Notes: generated from the letters alone by a model not told the origin. A stretch of DNA of 64,000 nt from Pontederia crassipes (GCA_030549335.1 CM060193.1:65573646-65637645); one strand, 5' to 3'. Counted from the first letter of the stretch, positions 34,935-48,167 are shown. Made by a program: numbers and translations.

Positions 34935-35477
34935 TGGCGTTTATGATACGGCGAGATCGAGAGCTTGTAATCGGCGGCGGCGACGGCGGCGGCGGGCGGA
35001 GGAACTGACGGCACTTTCCAAGAATTATTTTTTATTGTTTTTTCTTTCGGTTTCTTGCTATAAAATGTTGGTTCGTGTCGAGGAGACAAAGCCACGTTGT
35101 CCACTAAATAACTCCCACGCGTATCAATAGCCACATCATCGTAGGCGGGCTTGGACCTTGATCTGTATGTATAAAAGCCCATAAACAAGCAGCCGCTCCT
35201 AAGCAGGCTTTTATCGGTTTTATTAGGTCTCCAATTATGGGCTTCTAGCCCAGCCCATCAATGATTAACTAATTAGTAGTTAAATTGTATTGGAATTTGT
35301 TGATTTTTTCAAAAGAGCACGTTAGTAGCTTTTTCTAATAATAATGGACCCGCATAAATTTAAAATAATATATAATCGTAAATTATTATTTGTATTAAAT
35401 TTTATTTAATTACTGTTCCAACATGAATTGATTATAATTTTAATAATTAATTCTTGTCTGCTCTTCCATTGGCTTCT

Positions 35478-35530
<53 letters not shown>

Positions 35531-36127
35531 GTCAGCCGTCCGATCTCTTGGAAACTTGGAGTTCTTTGCTGTCTCGGTTCGTCGTCGTCTTTCCCATTTC
35601 CATGCGCCTCTTCCTCTTTTCACATCCATCTGCGTTTTCGTATCATTCCTCGATCCGCCGGCTCTTGCTGCAGTTTTCCTCGCGGATCACCCCAATTCAT
35701 TGGCTCACTTCGTCGATTTGTTCATAGTCAGGTCAAGAACGAAGCTTTACATAGCAAAGTTGTGATTTTGCGCCAGTCTTCGTCGATTTCGGTTGTTCTA
35801 TATCTTAATTCCAGCTCGTAGATCTCTGCTAGTAGTTTAACGCTTTTCCATTCTGTTTCTCTGCGATTTTTTTCTATAATTTTGGCTTTCTAGGACCCTT
35901 TTCGCGAAGGCATATGACTTTTTATTTTGATGCGGATTTTGGTGCGAAAGGAATGATGAAGAAAGCTAAAATCTTTACTTCGTATTGTCATCTTATGCTT
36001 AGAAAAGTGGAAGACTCATCATATCCTTGGAAAAGTACTGAATTTATACTCCAAATTATTTTGTTAAGCGTAAAGAAGTAGAATTTGATTGGCTCTAGTT
36101 CGCACAGGTTGAGAAGTTTGAACGATC
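34935..36127. promoter_or_regulatory. Divergent intergenic region SDHAF2 / RING gene
   Basis: About 1.2 kb lies between two start codons facing away from each other. The middle is AT-rich (35270-35450). A (CT)n tract at 35482-35527 is followed by a CT-rich, moderately GC-rich stretch that looks like the 5' leader of the RING gene. A 3' splice site TTCGCACAG at 36099-36107, just before the RING start codon, suggests a 5' UTR intron. Transcription starts cannot be placed exactly. Confidence 0.5.
35482..35527. repeat. (CT)n microsatellite in RING gene leader
   Basis: A pure CT run of about 45 bases. CT/GA tracts are common in plant 5' leaders and core promoters. The reading frames crossing it (SLSLSL or RERERE) are artefacts. 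Confidence 0.95.
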
Positions 36128-39110
36128 ATGAGTAGATCAAGATCGAGAAGGGAGAGAGTTGAGGGCCTTAAGCTAAGTCTCGGCATGCCTTTATTGGACA
36201 AAAGTGTGGTGCCAAATGGTTGCCCGGAGCTAATACTGATCGACGACGATGACGATGATGTGCAAATATGCCCTCCTGCATCTTCAGGAGAGGTATTTTC
36301 TCAGCCACATATTCCAAGTATTTCTTTTTTGCCCAGTTGGTTACATTTTCGAGTTATCTGTTTGACCCCAGGTGCCTAGGTTCTATCCATATTCAAGTAC
36401 ATGGATACCCCCAATTAGAGAAGTGGATTTGGAGCTTCGACTTGGAATTGGAGGTGATTTAAGCATTCTTTTGTTGTTAGATTATCACATTTCAGTTTAT
36501 GTTTTCAGTGTATAACCTAATGTGTTGGGAAGTGCAAGTGTCATGACATTGCTTTTCCTTTAACTTTTTCCTGCAATATATTTTTTACTGTTTGAATTGT
36601 GGGACAAGGTAATGCAAAAGGAAATCAGAAATTTGGGCTTTTAGAATTGTTCGCCTATTTCTTTGTTCTAAGGTCGTTATAGTAGTCGAAGGATAAACAA
36701 TGACATTGACTATTGGATCAGTTGCAATCATAGAACACAAGTGGTTAATGGAGGTTAGACATAATCTTTTCTAGGGAGTTATGGGTTTTGGACCCCTGGA
36801 AAATTGTCTGAGAGCAAAATTGAGTGATCACTGAAATTAGTTTCTGTGAGGTAAGTTGTGACCTATATCAATTGGATCATAAGGACAGGATCAGTGTAGT
36901 TATGCCCAAAAGATTTCCTCATTAGTTGATTATTTAATATACGATGTGTAGTCTCTTTGGAGACATCCAATCAAGTTTGAATGATAATATAACGATGTAT
37001 AAATGCAAAGCGCCTGGTGTCAAGCAAGGTTTGGCAGGGTTCAGGTTGCCAGTGGACTGAAGTGAGATCAATGAAAGTCTTCTGGAGGTCTTTCTAATAT
37101 AGTGAACAAGATCTAAATATCCAAGTACATTCACCTAGAATGCGTCCAATCTGTTCCATCTGCTTTTCTGTGGCCCATTTGGCTTCAACAGTACGAGTGT
37201 ATTTTTAGAGGAGAAAGTTGATATATTGAAAACATTCTGGCCAGACTGACTAGTTTGATGAGATATTGGAGGGGTTTATAATATGTTAATTCTTTGTAAT
37301 AAAATTGGATGATTGTAGAGGGCAATCATCCTTTACCTTCTCTAAAGAAAAAGTGCAAAGTTCTTATAGAACTAAACGAGCATGGCCAATTATAGACTTG
37401 TAAGATTTGATTAATGGAAAGCCACATCACAAAGGTCTAAGGCATGTGATAGAGCTTTATCATCAGCGAATATTGTTATGGTTATTGGTTCTTGAAGCAG
37501 TACTAGAGGCATCATAGAATGAACAAAAACGTCCAACACATAGGAAGAAGATCCGCAACCTTAGAGAAGTACTCGTACTATACTTGGGTAAAGATATGTT
37601 TATGGCAAAATTGTCTGTCTTATGAAGCTGATGACCCAGTCGAGAAAGTCATCTTTCAAAATTTTCAAGCATCTGGGAAAATGTTCAAAATAACCATATG
37701 AAAGTTCTTTACTGAAGAGAAGCTGGAGCAGTGACCAATAAGGGCGTATGGCATCATGCAATAAGTCGCTATTTTTGTTAAAGAATCAATGTCCTATACT
37801 AAACACATATATATATTTTTTACTATAATTGCTCCAAACTCGCCTTCATAAAATATTATGCCAATCCTATTTTATGTTTGATAATTCCTGATTGTATCTT
37901 TTTTTACCTTCATCTGCTTTCTAGTTTATGCTCTCAAAACTTCTCCCCCCAAAAAAAAAGGAATTATCCTCTCAAAAAGGAAAAATTTCCTACTTTGTTT
38001 TGCTGATCGCATCCTACCTGAAGATCTAACTTTGACCTGCTTTGTAATGTTTTCTTGTGTGCTTTTTAGATTCCAGTGGATGCCTTGGAATTTCTAATAC
38101 TGCAGCTAATGAAATAGGAGACAGAAGCAAAGATGTGAGTGTTTCAATTCTCCAACTGACAAGCTATATGCTTTCTTGACTTGCCTCTCCTGTCGATCAA
38201 ACAGTTTCATAAAGCCATTGTATAAGCAAACATTCTTATGACAGTTCTCATAAAACGGTTATATAGTCAAACATTCTTGTGACATTTGATATTTATTCAA
38301 CTAGGAAAATCAAAATATAAAGAAGCTAAAAACTAAATAGAAAACACCAAGAAGTTTTCATCATGCTCTTTTCGTTTTCTTTTTTTTCTCTTTTCATCTA
38401 TTTTGGATACATAGTAGTCACCAGTTTCTTGTTTTCCATACTTAGAGTGTATCTTTTGTACGTTTGCTATTGCATGATCGATCTGATTGTCAGTTACACA
38501 TGTCTCTTGATGTGTGCTATTGCATTTTTAAACAATATCTGTGACCAAGCCTAACATAGTGTTTGGGAGTATCTCCAAATTCTACTTAATGTATTTTTTG
38601 CGCATCTATGCTCTTAGTGTTTCTATTTATCTGACAAAGTTGTGGTTATTTCAATAAATTATCTTCTAATGAAAAGCCGACCCCACCTAGTGGGATAAGG
38701 CTTTGTTGTTGTTGTTGTATCTTCTAATGAAACCCCCAAGAGTTCTTTGCCTATCATCACACAGTTTCAAAGCTGAACTGTTTTCCTGTTTCAAAGGTCT
38801 CAAGTTTAAGACCTCTCTGATGGCATACATGGATGGCCTTCTAGGTACAGAGGATCATATCAACTCCATTGAAGATAACCATCTGTTGTCTTTCCTTAGT
38901 TTTCTAGATTGTGAACTTGTTCACGATAAATCTTGTCTTCATATGTCATGTTGAAACCTCCTTTCTTAATTTAAGAAATTTGGCAAATGGAATGATGTGT
39001 TCAACAAAAAAAATATATCATAGTATATCATGCCGATAACAGGTGGCACCCTAATTGAAAATACAAAATTGCAGTTGTAATATGTAAATGCAATATCTTC
39101 TGAACTCTTC

Positions 39111-39155
<45 letters not shown>

Positions 39156-39729
39156 TCTGAAATGATTAATGTATCGTGGGTCTTGTGCCAATGTCACTCA
39201 TGTCATTGTTAACTTTGTAGCTTCTAAATGATGATGAATATCATCACTCTTTGTCGAGCATCTTATATCTAGGTTTGACAGATATTTCATTAGCGGGCAT
39301 TTGACTTCCATTTCACCCTTGTCATTGTTAACTTTGTCAGTCTTTTACTCTTTTTACATGGTGAAGATGCCGTCCCCGCTTCTGTTGTCTATTCCTAAGT
39401 TGGACACATTTTATGCCACATTTCTTGTATTCATCATTTGAAACTCGGTTTTTAATTGTTTGACCACCATTCCTGAGGGTTGTTCTGATGTATTTTTTAC
39501 ATGACAGCTGCCTAATGGTCAGTATGTGACCAGCTTTCCTGAGGTCAAGTTAAGATGTGCTATCTGCATGGATACAATGAAAGAGGAGGCGTCAACAACC
39601 TGTGGGCATGTATTTTGCAAACCTTGCATCACCAGTGCTGTTCGCCTACAGAAGAGGTGCCCGACTTGCCGCGAGAGGCTCTCCCTAAGTAACATTCACC
39701 GGATATACCTGCCGGGAGGTACCTCCTGA
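36128..39729 (+). CDS. RING E3 ubiquitin ligase with SIM-like motif
   Basis: Predicted ubiquitin ligase resembling RNF4/SUMO-targeted ligases. Exons are 36128-36292, 36372-36453, 38070-38134 and 39508-39729, in frame, giving 177 residues. The C-terminal C3HC4 RING is complete: Cys121, Cys124, Cys136, His138, Cys141, Cys144, Cys155 and Cys158. The N-terminus is Arg/Ser-rich and basic (residues 2-10, nuclear-signal-like). It is followed by LILIDDDDDDV at residues 35-45, a hydrophobic patch next to acids that fits a SUMO-interacting motif. The middle region is unlike any domain I know. The last exon carries the whole RING and a short tail IYLPGG, also seen in related plant proteins. The SUMO link is inference; the RING call is firm. 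The third intron contains a SINE stub and a TA repeat. Confidence 0.88.
38675..38718 (+). mobile_element. 44-bp SINE stub with 14-bp target duplication
   Basis: Only the extreme 3' end of the Au-like SINE is present (AGCCGACCCCACCTAGTGGG onward to the TTG tail). It is flanked on both sides by the identical 14-mer ATCTTCTAATGAAA (38661-38674 and 38719-38732). It lies in the third intron of the RING gene, in sense orientation. Confidence 0.92.
39113..39153. repeat. (TA)n microsatellite in RING gene intron 3
   Basis: A pure TA run of about 40 bases. Confidence 0.95.
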
Positions 39730-40700
39730 TGTAAATGTCAGGAGAACGAACAAAATGTTGTGAAATCGACCCTCCTACTGATTGTCATTCAATAGGTTTA
39801 GTATAATTCGATTGTAAACCCATTCGTGGATGAGTGATGCTCTCTGTGACTTTCTGCAACTGATTTATACGGTTCTGGTCGCTGGTTTAAAAGGAACTGT
39901 AAAAGTATTGTATTCGAAACTTGTGTACAAAGATCTATTTCGACTTAATAATTATGTTGTGGTGATTAACAAACTCCGGCCGCTGATTTAAAGATTCATC
40001 CAGAACTAGATAAAAATTTGATGATTGAAGTTAAAAAGTCTTGATCGAATAAAGATTTTAATTAAATTCAGGCATTGAATTATCTGGTAGATGTCCACGA
40101 TTTTAATTTACAAAGGGACAAGTTATTTCTATATTTGGTCTTTGTTCCCGAGATTAATGTTATGGTCTTCTTTTTGTAACAGAAATGAGGAAAAAATGAG
40201 TTATCGACTGAGAAAGTAAAACGGGAGTAAAGGGAATTGCACAAACGAAAAGACAGTGTTGATGTCTAAATAATTTAAGACATTTCTTGGGAGGGAGGGA
40301 ACGCAATGCAACAAGTCAGTAATTATGATGATGTATAGAAATTACAACCAGTTTCCGCATTTAGGTTGTGGGGGATGTTACCCCTCTCTCTCTCTCTCTC
40401 TCTTTTCTCTAAACCCATGATGGCAACACCTCACAAACAGTTGGGCATCTTACAAGTTTACAACACAAGTGGTCGCAACTCACATGTGATGTGATTCCCT
40501 CTGATGGATCAGCGTTCAAACAACAAGGAACCAGCTTCTTTTACTTTCGATCCAAGACATGAAACTGTATCTGAAACCTACGACGTAGTTACACAGGTAG
40601 ATCGTGTCAGAAAAAATGCAATATGTAATAGATGAAGGGTAATCAAATTGTTGTGTAGCTGAAATGAAACTGACTTATGTTTATGAGGTACTAACCCGCT
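39730..40700. other. Convergent 3' region, RING gene and NEF1
   Basis: About 970 bases between two converging genes; both 3' UTRs should lie here. A short CT run sits near 40384-40403. No gene is seen. Confidence 0.5.
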
Positions 40701-43700
40701 TCATATATATTTCATTCCAGCTATTCGTATTCTCCGGGATATCAAAATCTGACACAGGAAATAAATCACTCCCAGTAACCCTAAAACCCTTATAGTAACT
40801 ATATCCGTTATTATTATCGATGGCAAATTCAGTGGCATCGTCAGCAGCAACATGGTATCAGTCTGCTTCACGTAGTCCCACATAAAACGATTGAAGAGAA
40901 TGTGATTTGGTAAAGTGAGAATAAGAAGTGCGATGTTCTTTACAGCAAAAAACCATCCAGGTCCTCCAATTTCAAGCCCCCAGCCAGTACTTACACTCCA
41001 TACTTCCTCCCATATCCGGTACAGTGCAGTAAAGACGAGGTAGCCAGAAATGGTCAATGTCACAGGGAAATATCTTTGTCGGTCACCAAAACCAGCAAAA
41101 ATATCAGAATCTTGGTTCAGAAGCAGAAGGATTGGTGCGAGGAAAAATATTGCACGGTTGGAACCACCAGTGAGGTGCAGATTAAGTATCAGGCAGATAA
41201 TGAAACACAGGATAGTAGAGACATTACCCACTGCAGGCATCCATGCAGCCTCTGCTGCTAATCTCCTTATTGTGAATGATGGAGGGGTTGACATCCTCCG
41301 CTGTTGGATAAGCCTCATTTTGGGTGGAAAGCCAGAGGATCGACCAGCCTGATTCAGCGCACCACCTTTCTCCAGAGCCTTTTCTCGCAGAAGCGATGCC
41401 AACTCAAATTTGATCACCAAAGCAATCAACATAAATATCATTGCATAAAGGCCCAAAAGAGACATCCTTGCTCCTTCAACAGCCAAGAATGTAGCAAACT
41501 TTTCAGCTTCTTCTCCTTCTTCTGTGAATTTGGCTCTTAGTTGTCCTTCCATTAAGTATGTAACTGGAAAAAGAGCTACCAACAAAGCAAATATCCATGG
41601 AAGAATTCTTGTACTTGATGCAGATGGAAGATGAGTGAAGACCACAAAAACGGAAGCACAGACTACACTAGCAACAAGAAGCGGATATAAAATGGTAGCT
41701 TGAAAGAAGTATTCTGCGCAAATATAGATCCCCAAGGTCATCCCAACACCGACTGCATAGAAGGCCCTCAGCTCCACAATATATTTAATAGGTATAATAG
41801 AGGTTACAGCTGCTAGTGTAAGCAAGACAGTTGCTATAAGCATCCATGAGGGCCATGTAGGCCTCGAAGAGACAAATCCATAAATAGCAATATCGTCAGA
41901 TGACTGATGTGCTGCTCTAATCAAATCGGAACGGAATGCCCATGTAATAGGAATTGGTGGCTGGACTAGTATAAAAAGAAGGCCCATTGCAACTACCAAT
42001 ACAAGGAACCTTTTTGCTGCCTGCACGTAGGTGTTCATAAAATTAAATTTGTGTAATTACAATAAAATGAGGGAGAACATGTCTGCAAGAAAAATACATA
42101 GCAGACTGGAGTCTAATGATGTAAGACATATCATACAAAGACAACAACTTCAATGCCCCATTAAGAAATTAGCCCTTGCATGTAAAAAACAATGCATAGC
42201 TCATGCATGCTGTGATAATATAGCAGGTGATATTTTAGGCAACATTGCATGTGAATTGCTCCTCAAACAAAAAAAGAATGTGAATTCTGCATTATTAGCT
42301 AGACTAAATAATAGCTTAACACGAAACAGATATTCATTTAGCATTTCCTGCCCGAGTCTTAATCCTAACAATTGATTTGAGTTTGTTTTCTTTTTTGAGA
42401 GGAGATTTGAGTTTGTTATCATCGGTCATTCAATAATTACATTAGAAAACCTTATTTCCAAATAGATTATGTCTTTATGTTGGCTTTACTAAGCCATAAA
42501 AAACTAACCCACTGTGATTTTTCCGTCGTTAGACATGTAAAGTATACTAAGGATCCCTGAATTAGCAATTTTTTTATGGACTTTAATCATGATGACTGCC
42601 GGTTTCTTCATACTTCCAATAGATTTCTTCAATGAAATTCCAAATTTATGTGGCAAAGGCATAAAAGAGATTCAATAGTGGAGTGGTTTTTTTAGACGGA
42701 TTCAATTGGGGAGTTACTTGATACTCTTGCTTTTGCTTGATGCAACATCTTTTTGGGGTGGATGGCTTGAGACAACAACAAATACAAATCATAAATATTT
42801 TTGTTGAGGAGAACACATCATAAATATTTGATGAGCTTTACGTGTTTGATTTTCTTCTTTGAATGGCTGGCTAACCGGTTCCACAAAACATTCAATATAC
42901 TTGCTTCTGATTTATTTAAAGTTATTACCAACTAACCAAATAAGACACAGTGCCACCTAAAAAAAAGGATGTAATGTTTTCAAAACCACAAATATTGCAT
43001 AACATGAAAAATAAAAAACAATATATGTTATGATAAACATTTTGTCAGGTGAAACTAACTTTTTGTTTATATTCCTAAGTTCAAAATAAGATACAATGCC
43101 TTTGAAACCACATAAGATACAATAAGATAAAATGCTTTCAAAAACACAAATGATGAAACATAAGAATGATAAGGCATGAAGTATAAATCAACACATGTTA
43201 TGACACATTTCCTAGGGTGAAACTTTTTTTTTCTATTCTGAATAGGCTGGATCATTTAGCCCTCACATGACATGAGATTCAACTTGTTTGGGACAAAATC
43301 AATACTCAAGTTTTATAACAAAAAATTGAAGTTGTAGGGTAACTATCCCCTCAAAAAATATTTAGGCTAAATATTGCAGGTAGATTCAGTGAGAAAAAGA
43401 ATTCCTGGCTGTCTTAGGATCGACTGGTTTCCATGAAAATTTACGAAGAAAAAAGATAAAGATATACTTGACTGATCTTAAACCAGAAAAGACATGATGT
43501 AATTTACATAAGTTGAAAGGATGCAATCACCAAGGTCATTAGAATAGAGGCAGAGTTGTGGTAACAAGCATTCTGTCAAATCTGACCAACTATTGACACA
43601 GTTTTTTTATACAATAGCAGAAGTTTGTATCATCCACAAAAGAAAACATTTAATTTATCTTCACCTGGATATGTGAGAAGTGCAGTGCAACTATCGGGAT

Positions 43701-46700
43701 ACAAGCAAATCCAGTCAAGAGAATGTAAGATCCCAAAAGCAAGCCATCTGCTGGAGGCCTGCCATTCCACCATTGAAGACCTTCAAAAATTGATTCTCTA
43801 CAAAACCAGGCAGATAAAGCAACTATACAAGCATGAGCATATCCCTGCCAGATTTTCATTCTTGAAGTTCCTTTTATCTTGTCTCTGCAATCACAAAACG
43901 CATTATTACTGAATGAATAAAGGAAATGGATAATTATTAAAAAAAAGGATTGTAGTTTTTTTTTAAGAAGGTATGGAGTAGTTAATCAAAAGATTCAGTG
44001 ATAAAGGTAGTTGATCTTTGAAATAATAAAAAAACAAGCATGGTGAATGTAATATATATGTAACAATTATATATCATCGTCAAATGAACAACATATGTAT
44101 CTAATGCATTAAATCGAAAAAAAGGAGGCACAATCCATACTTGTAAAGCAGCACAGGGGGAGAAATAGCTAGGAGCAATATAAATGACACCCATAGGATT
44201 GTTTTGGAAGTAATAAGCAGCATTGAGAACTTTGATAAATATAAACAAGTCAAGATCCAGACTGTTTTTGGTCCAATTCGGTCGTCAACAGCCAATCTCC
44301 TCACAATTGCAATGCCCAACAAGGAGGTCATCAATACCATGTAACTTGGATACATAACATCTTCATCAAATCCAAAATAATATAAGGATGTGTAATTAAA
44401 GAATCGGTCTTCTATATAGCACAACAACAACCCATGGCAGACGAGGCCAAGCTCAGTGAGAAACCGCAGCTTTGCTGGAAGAAGTGCGAATCCAGGAACA
44501 ACCATTGACATAAGGACACTTGCAACTATCAACTTGCAGAAGTGCTTCAAGGACATACCAGCCAACCATATATTAAGATCCCAATAGTTATGCACAACAA
44601 ACCACAGAACCATCAAGCTTGCTAGTGCCACAAATGTGAAGTATGCCGACAAGCTTTTCTTTGTGAAAAATCGAGCTAGATAAAATCCAGAAATTAAGGG
44701 GAGAGGGAGGAACTGCAAACAGAAGAAAAACATCAGCAATAAATTCAAATGCAAAAAAAGGGCATTTAATTATCTAAACTAGCTGGCATGAAAGGGGCCT
44801 TCCATAAGACTGACCCATTTACAAATATGCTAGAGTATACAAGTGGAATTGGAAAGACCTTTATCAAAAATAAATCGAAAGGCCTTACATGAGAAAAATC
44901 AGAATTATTCCTTTAGTAGTTTTAACACAACCAGCAAACATGCGAATGGAGTTGTGAAACTTCAATCCCATTTGAGGCATTAAACTGTCGAATCTTATGA
45001 ACATGGATCAACGAATGACGTCGTATGATCCATGTAGCCGACCCCACCTAGTGGGATAAGGCTTTGTTGTTGTTGTTGTTGTTGATTATATTTGAAATCG
45101 TCTATTCAAGTATTTGTTTCGTCAAGATTTTTTTTTTTTTTTTTTTTTGAGGAGAAGAAGGATGAGCACCAAATTAGGGTGTCATCCGTAGATATATATC
45201 ACTATCCGTAGATATATATCACTATGCTGTGAAAGATGTACAAATGTAAGCTCTCACTAAGAGAGCGGCAAAAAAAAGAACTTAAATAATAATAGGCTCC
45301 CATGCATACAAGAGAACTTAAATAATTTTTTTTCGGGAGAACTTAAATAAAATTAAATGCTCCAGTTCCCACACTTTTTTTGCACTGATCATAATCTTTC
45401 ATTTTACAATATCTTGTTGGCCTCTATTTCCTAAATATTTATCTTCTTTTCCATCTTTAAACATAAAGAGAATTTGGTAGTAAGATGACACTTCAAATCT
45501 ACCAAGAACTTTGGCTGCAAAAGTTACAAGCATCCAGCAACCACAACCAAATTTCCCCATAACCAAAAAAACTTCAAGAAAATATAACTAACTATTATTG
45601 AGATTGATTAAGCAAATAAGTTAAACATATTAAATGTTAGCAAAATTGTCAACAATCGGCACTCCCCTCTCAAGGCAGCAGGCCCAGATTATGATCAGCA
45701 TGAATGTTAGATGACAAGAGATTTCTTATGATTGCATTATTGCATACTATGCTATGCGCTATCAAAAAAATATGCAGATGAAACAAAGTATTGAAGAAAA
45801 GAACAATAACTGCCATGTCCTTAAAGGAATGGAATAGAGATAATTGTTAAATAAAGGGAAAAGGCAGCTTCTTGCAAACAGAATCAAGGAAATGGTTATC
45901 AAGTTAGATCATCATCTGAGTTTATTCATATCCAAAGGTGTTACTTGAAGTCTTTATAAGGCTATGCAAGAGAAATAATGGGACTCATATAGAGAGCATG
46001 GTTCATGGTAGATGAACAGCTTATAATTAGTAGTGAAACCGCACGTCATATTGATGTCAATACCGTCGACATTTGTAATAAATCTCGCCACCTTATTTGA
46101 ACTTTTTTCAATTGAACTTTGGACCATCAGCTCTGTCATGTTAAACCTGACATGTTGCTAAAGTATCATGGATTCTTTCCCATGAAGACTTGTTCTCTAT
46201 AGATAAGAAACAAACAAAAGACCAAGTCTGTATGATCTTGTTGAAATGCAGGGGATTAACTCAGGTTCCATTTGACATAACTAGTTGATTAAACAAATAG
46301 TAGTGATTTGATTAGAAAGTAACAATTCAACAGTGGATATTTTGGATAGTATATGCTTAAAAAAGTCGTGCCTCAAGATGTAGCGTTTCAAAAGACTAAC
46401 TCTACTTCTTGGTAATTCTAAACAGAGCATCTAATATAGTTCGCCCTCAATTGAAATATATGACATTCAGATATAAAAAGTTCGTCAATGTGCAAAGTCT
46501 AAATCTGAGCTAAAAACGAATGGTGGAATAAGCTATCCAGGGGTTCAAGAACGCACCAAAAGAGGGAAACCAATGACAATAGAACCAGCTCCGCTAACCA
46601 GAACGAAGGAAACAGTAAACATAGCTGAACTTGCAGCATCTCCCACCATTCCAACGGCAAAAGCACCAACGGAGGACGCCCCTCCTAACATCGTCAAGGT

Positions 46701-47810
46701 GACAAGAATGTAGTTCAGCGGAGGGGGGACATGCAAGTATCTTCCAAAGGAATGGAACACGACCCTGACTTCAAGGCAAATCACTATTACCACCATGGCC
46801 ACAGCACCATTGACAACCCGTATCTGGTGCATCTGGTGTGCGTCCCTGGTGACCCACCAGAGCGCACCCCTGGTGGATGCGTACAGCTGGAACAAGAAGG
46901 GGATGAAAAAGAGCAACAGGAGATCGCACACGGAGGAGAACGAGGAAAAGATCGTCGCATGATGGGAGCCAATGCGAAAGAGCAACGGCACGAATAGGAG
47001 GTAAAGTGTGTGGAAGCAGCCCTCCAGGGGGCCAAGGATCTGGGAATCGACACTGACCGCTGATTCCTGCTTCTGTGATTTAAAAGAGGACTGGCGAGGA
47101 AGGGCAAAGAGCCAGTAGAAGATGCAGGCGAAGACCATGAGGTAATAGGCAGCGTTAACCATGCCGAGGGCCGACACGGCAGCCCAGGCGAAGAGAGGCG
47201 GAGCAGCGACGGGGATGCAGGCGAAGAGGAGGCGCTCGAGGGCGGGAGCCACGGCGGGGCTCTCGATCTGGATCCATCGGAAGTTGATGGAGGCCCACAC
47301 CCCTAGAAGGAAGGTCGTCTGGGCGCATAGGAGAAGAGCAAGGCCGGAAAGGAGAACTGAAGAGGCGGCGTGGACGTGGACGGAGGCCGTGAAGAAGAAG
47401 GCAAGCTGCGCAACGACGAGGGACGCCCAGACGGCGAAGAAGGGAGCTGAAGGGGCGAGGCGCAGGGCGTCGAGGAGGTAAGCGGCGAGGAGGCCAAACG
47501 CGAGGACGGCAACGACGGGGGTGCCGCCGAGGTCAAGGAGGAAGGCGGCCGCGGGCACGAGTGCGAGGGCAACGCGGCCGTTGTAAGCAAAGGATCCCGG
47601 AGACGAGAGGCCGCGGCTCCTGGGGGGCGGCGGATGGGAAGATGTCCCGCTGCCGCCACCGGGGCCGGTAGAGAGCCGGAAGTAAGGAGGATTCGGCGAC
47701 GGCGAGACGCTCCGGGAGGAGGAGTTGGAGGATGAAGTGGGGAAGGAAGGGGCACTCGAGGATGAGGAAATGAAAGCGCGGTGCCGAGCGAAGGGATCCT
47801 CGGGCATCAT
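40701..47810 (-). CDS. NEF1: NEF1, No Exine Formation 1 membrane protein
   Basis: Large multi-pass membrane protein required for pollen exine formation in Arabidopsis, where the mutant has altered tapetal plastids and lipid deposition. On the minus strand the exons are 47810-46557, 44712-44141, 43884-43665 and 42020-40701, in frame, giving 1121 residues, close to Arabidopsis NEF1 (about 1120). The N-terminus is Ser/Pro-rich and hydrophilic (residues 1-75); many hydrophobic helices follow. Strongly conserved stretches include YYFGFDEDVMYPSYMV, LQWWNGRPPADGLLLG, DDIAIYGFVSSRPTWPSW, GARMSLLGLYAMIF, RMRLIQQRR-like, and PILLLLNQDSDIFAGFGD. The frame stays open another 119 codons upstream, to 48167. 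I chose the Met pair at 47810 because it matches the known N-terminus and the upstream part is low-complexity. Exon 1 is very GC-rich, the later exons are not. Confidence 0.93.
44985..45084 (+). mobile_element. SINE, Au-like, in NEF1 intron 1
   Basis: Runs from CTGTCGAATCTTATGAACAT to a (TTG)n tail, with the shared block GACCCCACCTAGTGGGATAA. It is 5'-truncated, lies in the first NEF1 intron and is antisense to that gene. No clear target duplication was seen. Confidence 0.85.
45184..45223. repeat. 20-bp tandem duplication in NEF1 intron 1
   Basis: The unit ATCCGTAGATATATATCACT occurs twice with no gap or change (45184-45203 and 45204-45223). Confidence 0.95.
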
Positions 47811-48167
47811 CTTCGCGGCCGGACGGTGGTCGCGGGGAGACGACGATGGCGGAAAGGGGAGAGGTTTAGGGTTTAAAGAGATCAATCTAAGCTTGGGGTT
47901 GCGGAGAGAAGGAGGAGGAAGCGTTGGCCTAGCGGCGCCGGCGAGGAGAGCGAGGAAGGGCGAGGGGCATCGGCGGCGAGGGCGGGAGGAGGAAGAAGAA
48001 GGTACGAGATCGGAGCAAAAGAAAGAAAGAATAGGAAATTGAGGGGGAGGCGACCGAAACCGGGAGCGGGACCCACACAGTTTTCGTTGTTCCGAGAGCA
48101 GTGATTGGCTTCCTGTGGCTGGGCTCTGTCTAAGGGTGCGATCACGGGGCACAATTTTGGTCTCCAT

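Noticed and set aside
35428..35765. Frames of about 100 codons with SLSLSL or RERERE
   Set aside because: They are produced by the (CT)n tract and lie in a probable 5' leader.
46731..48042. Several plus-strand frames of 88-106 codons opposite NEF1 exon 1
   Set aside because: GC-rich antisense shadows of a confidently identified exon.
47811..48167. N-terminal extension of NEF1 by 119 in-frame codons
   Set aside because: The extension is Ser/Pro/Arg low-complexity, and the known NEF1 family starts at the Met-Met pair at 47810.
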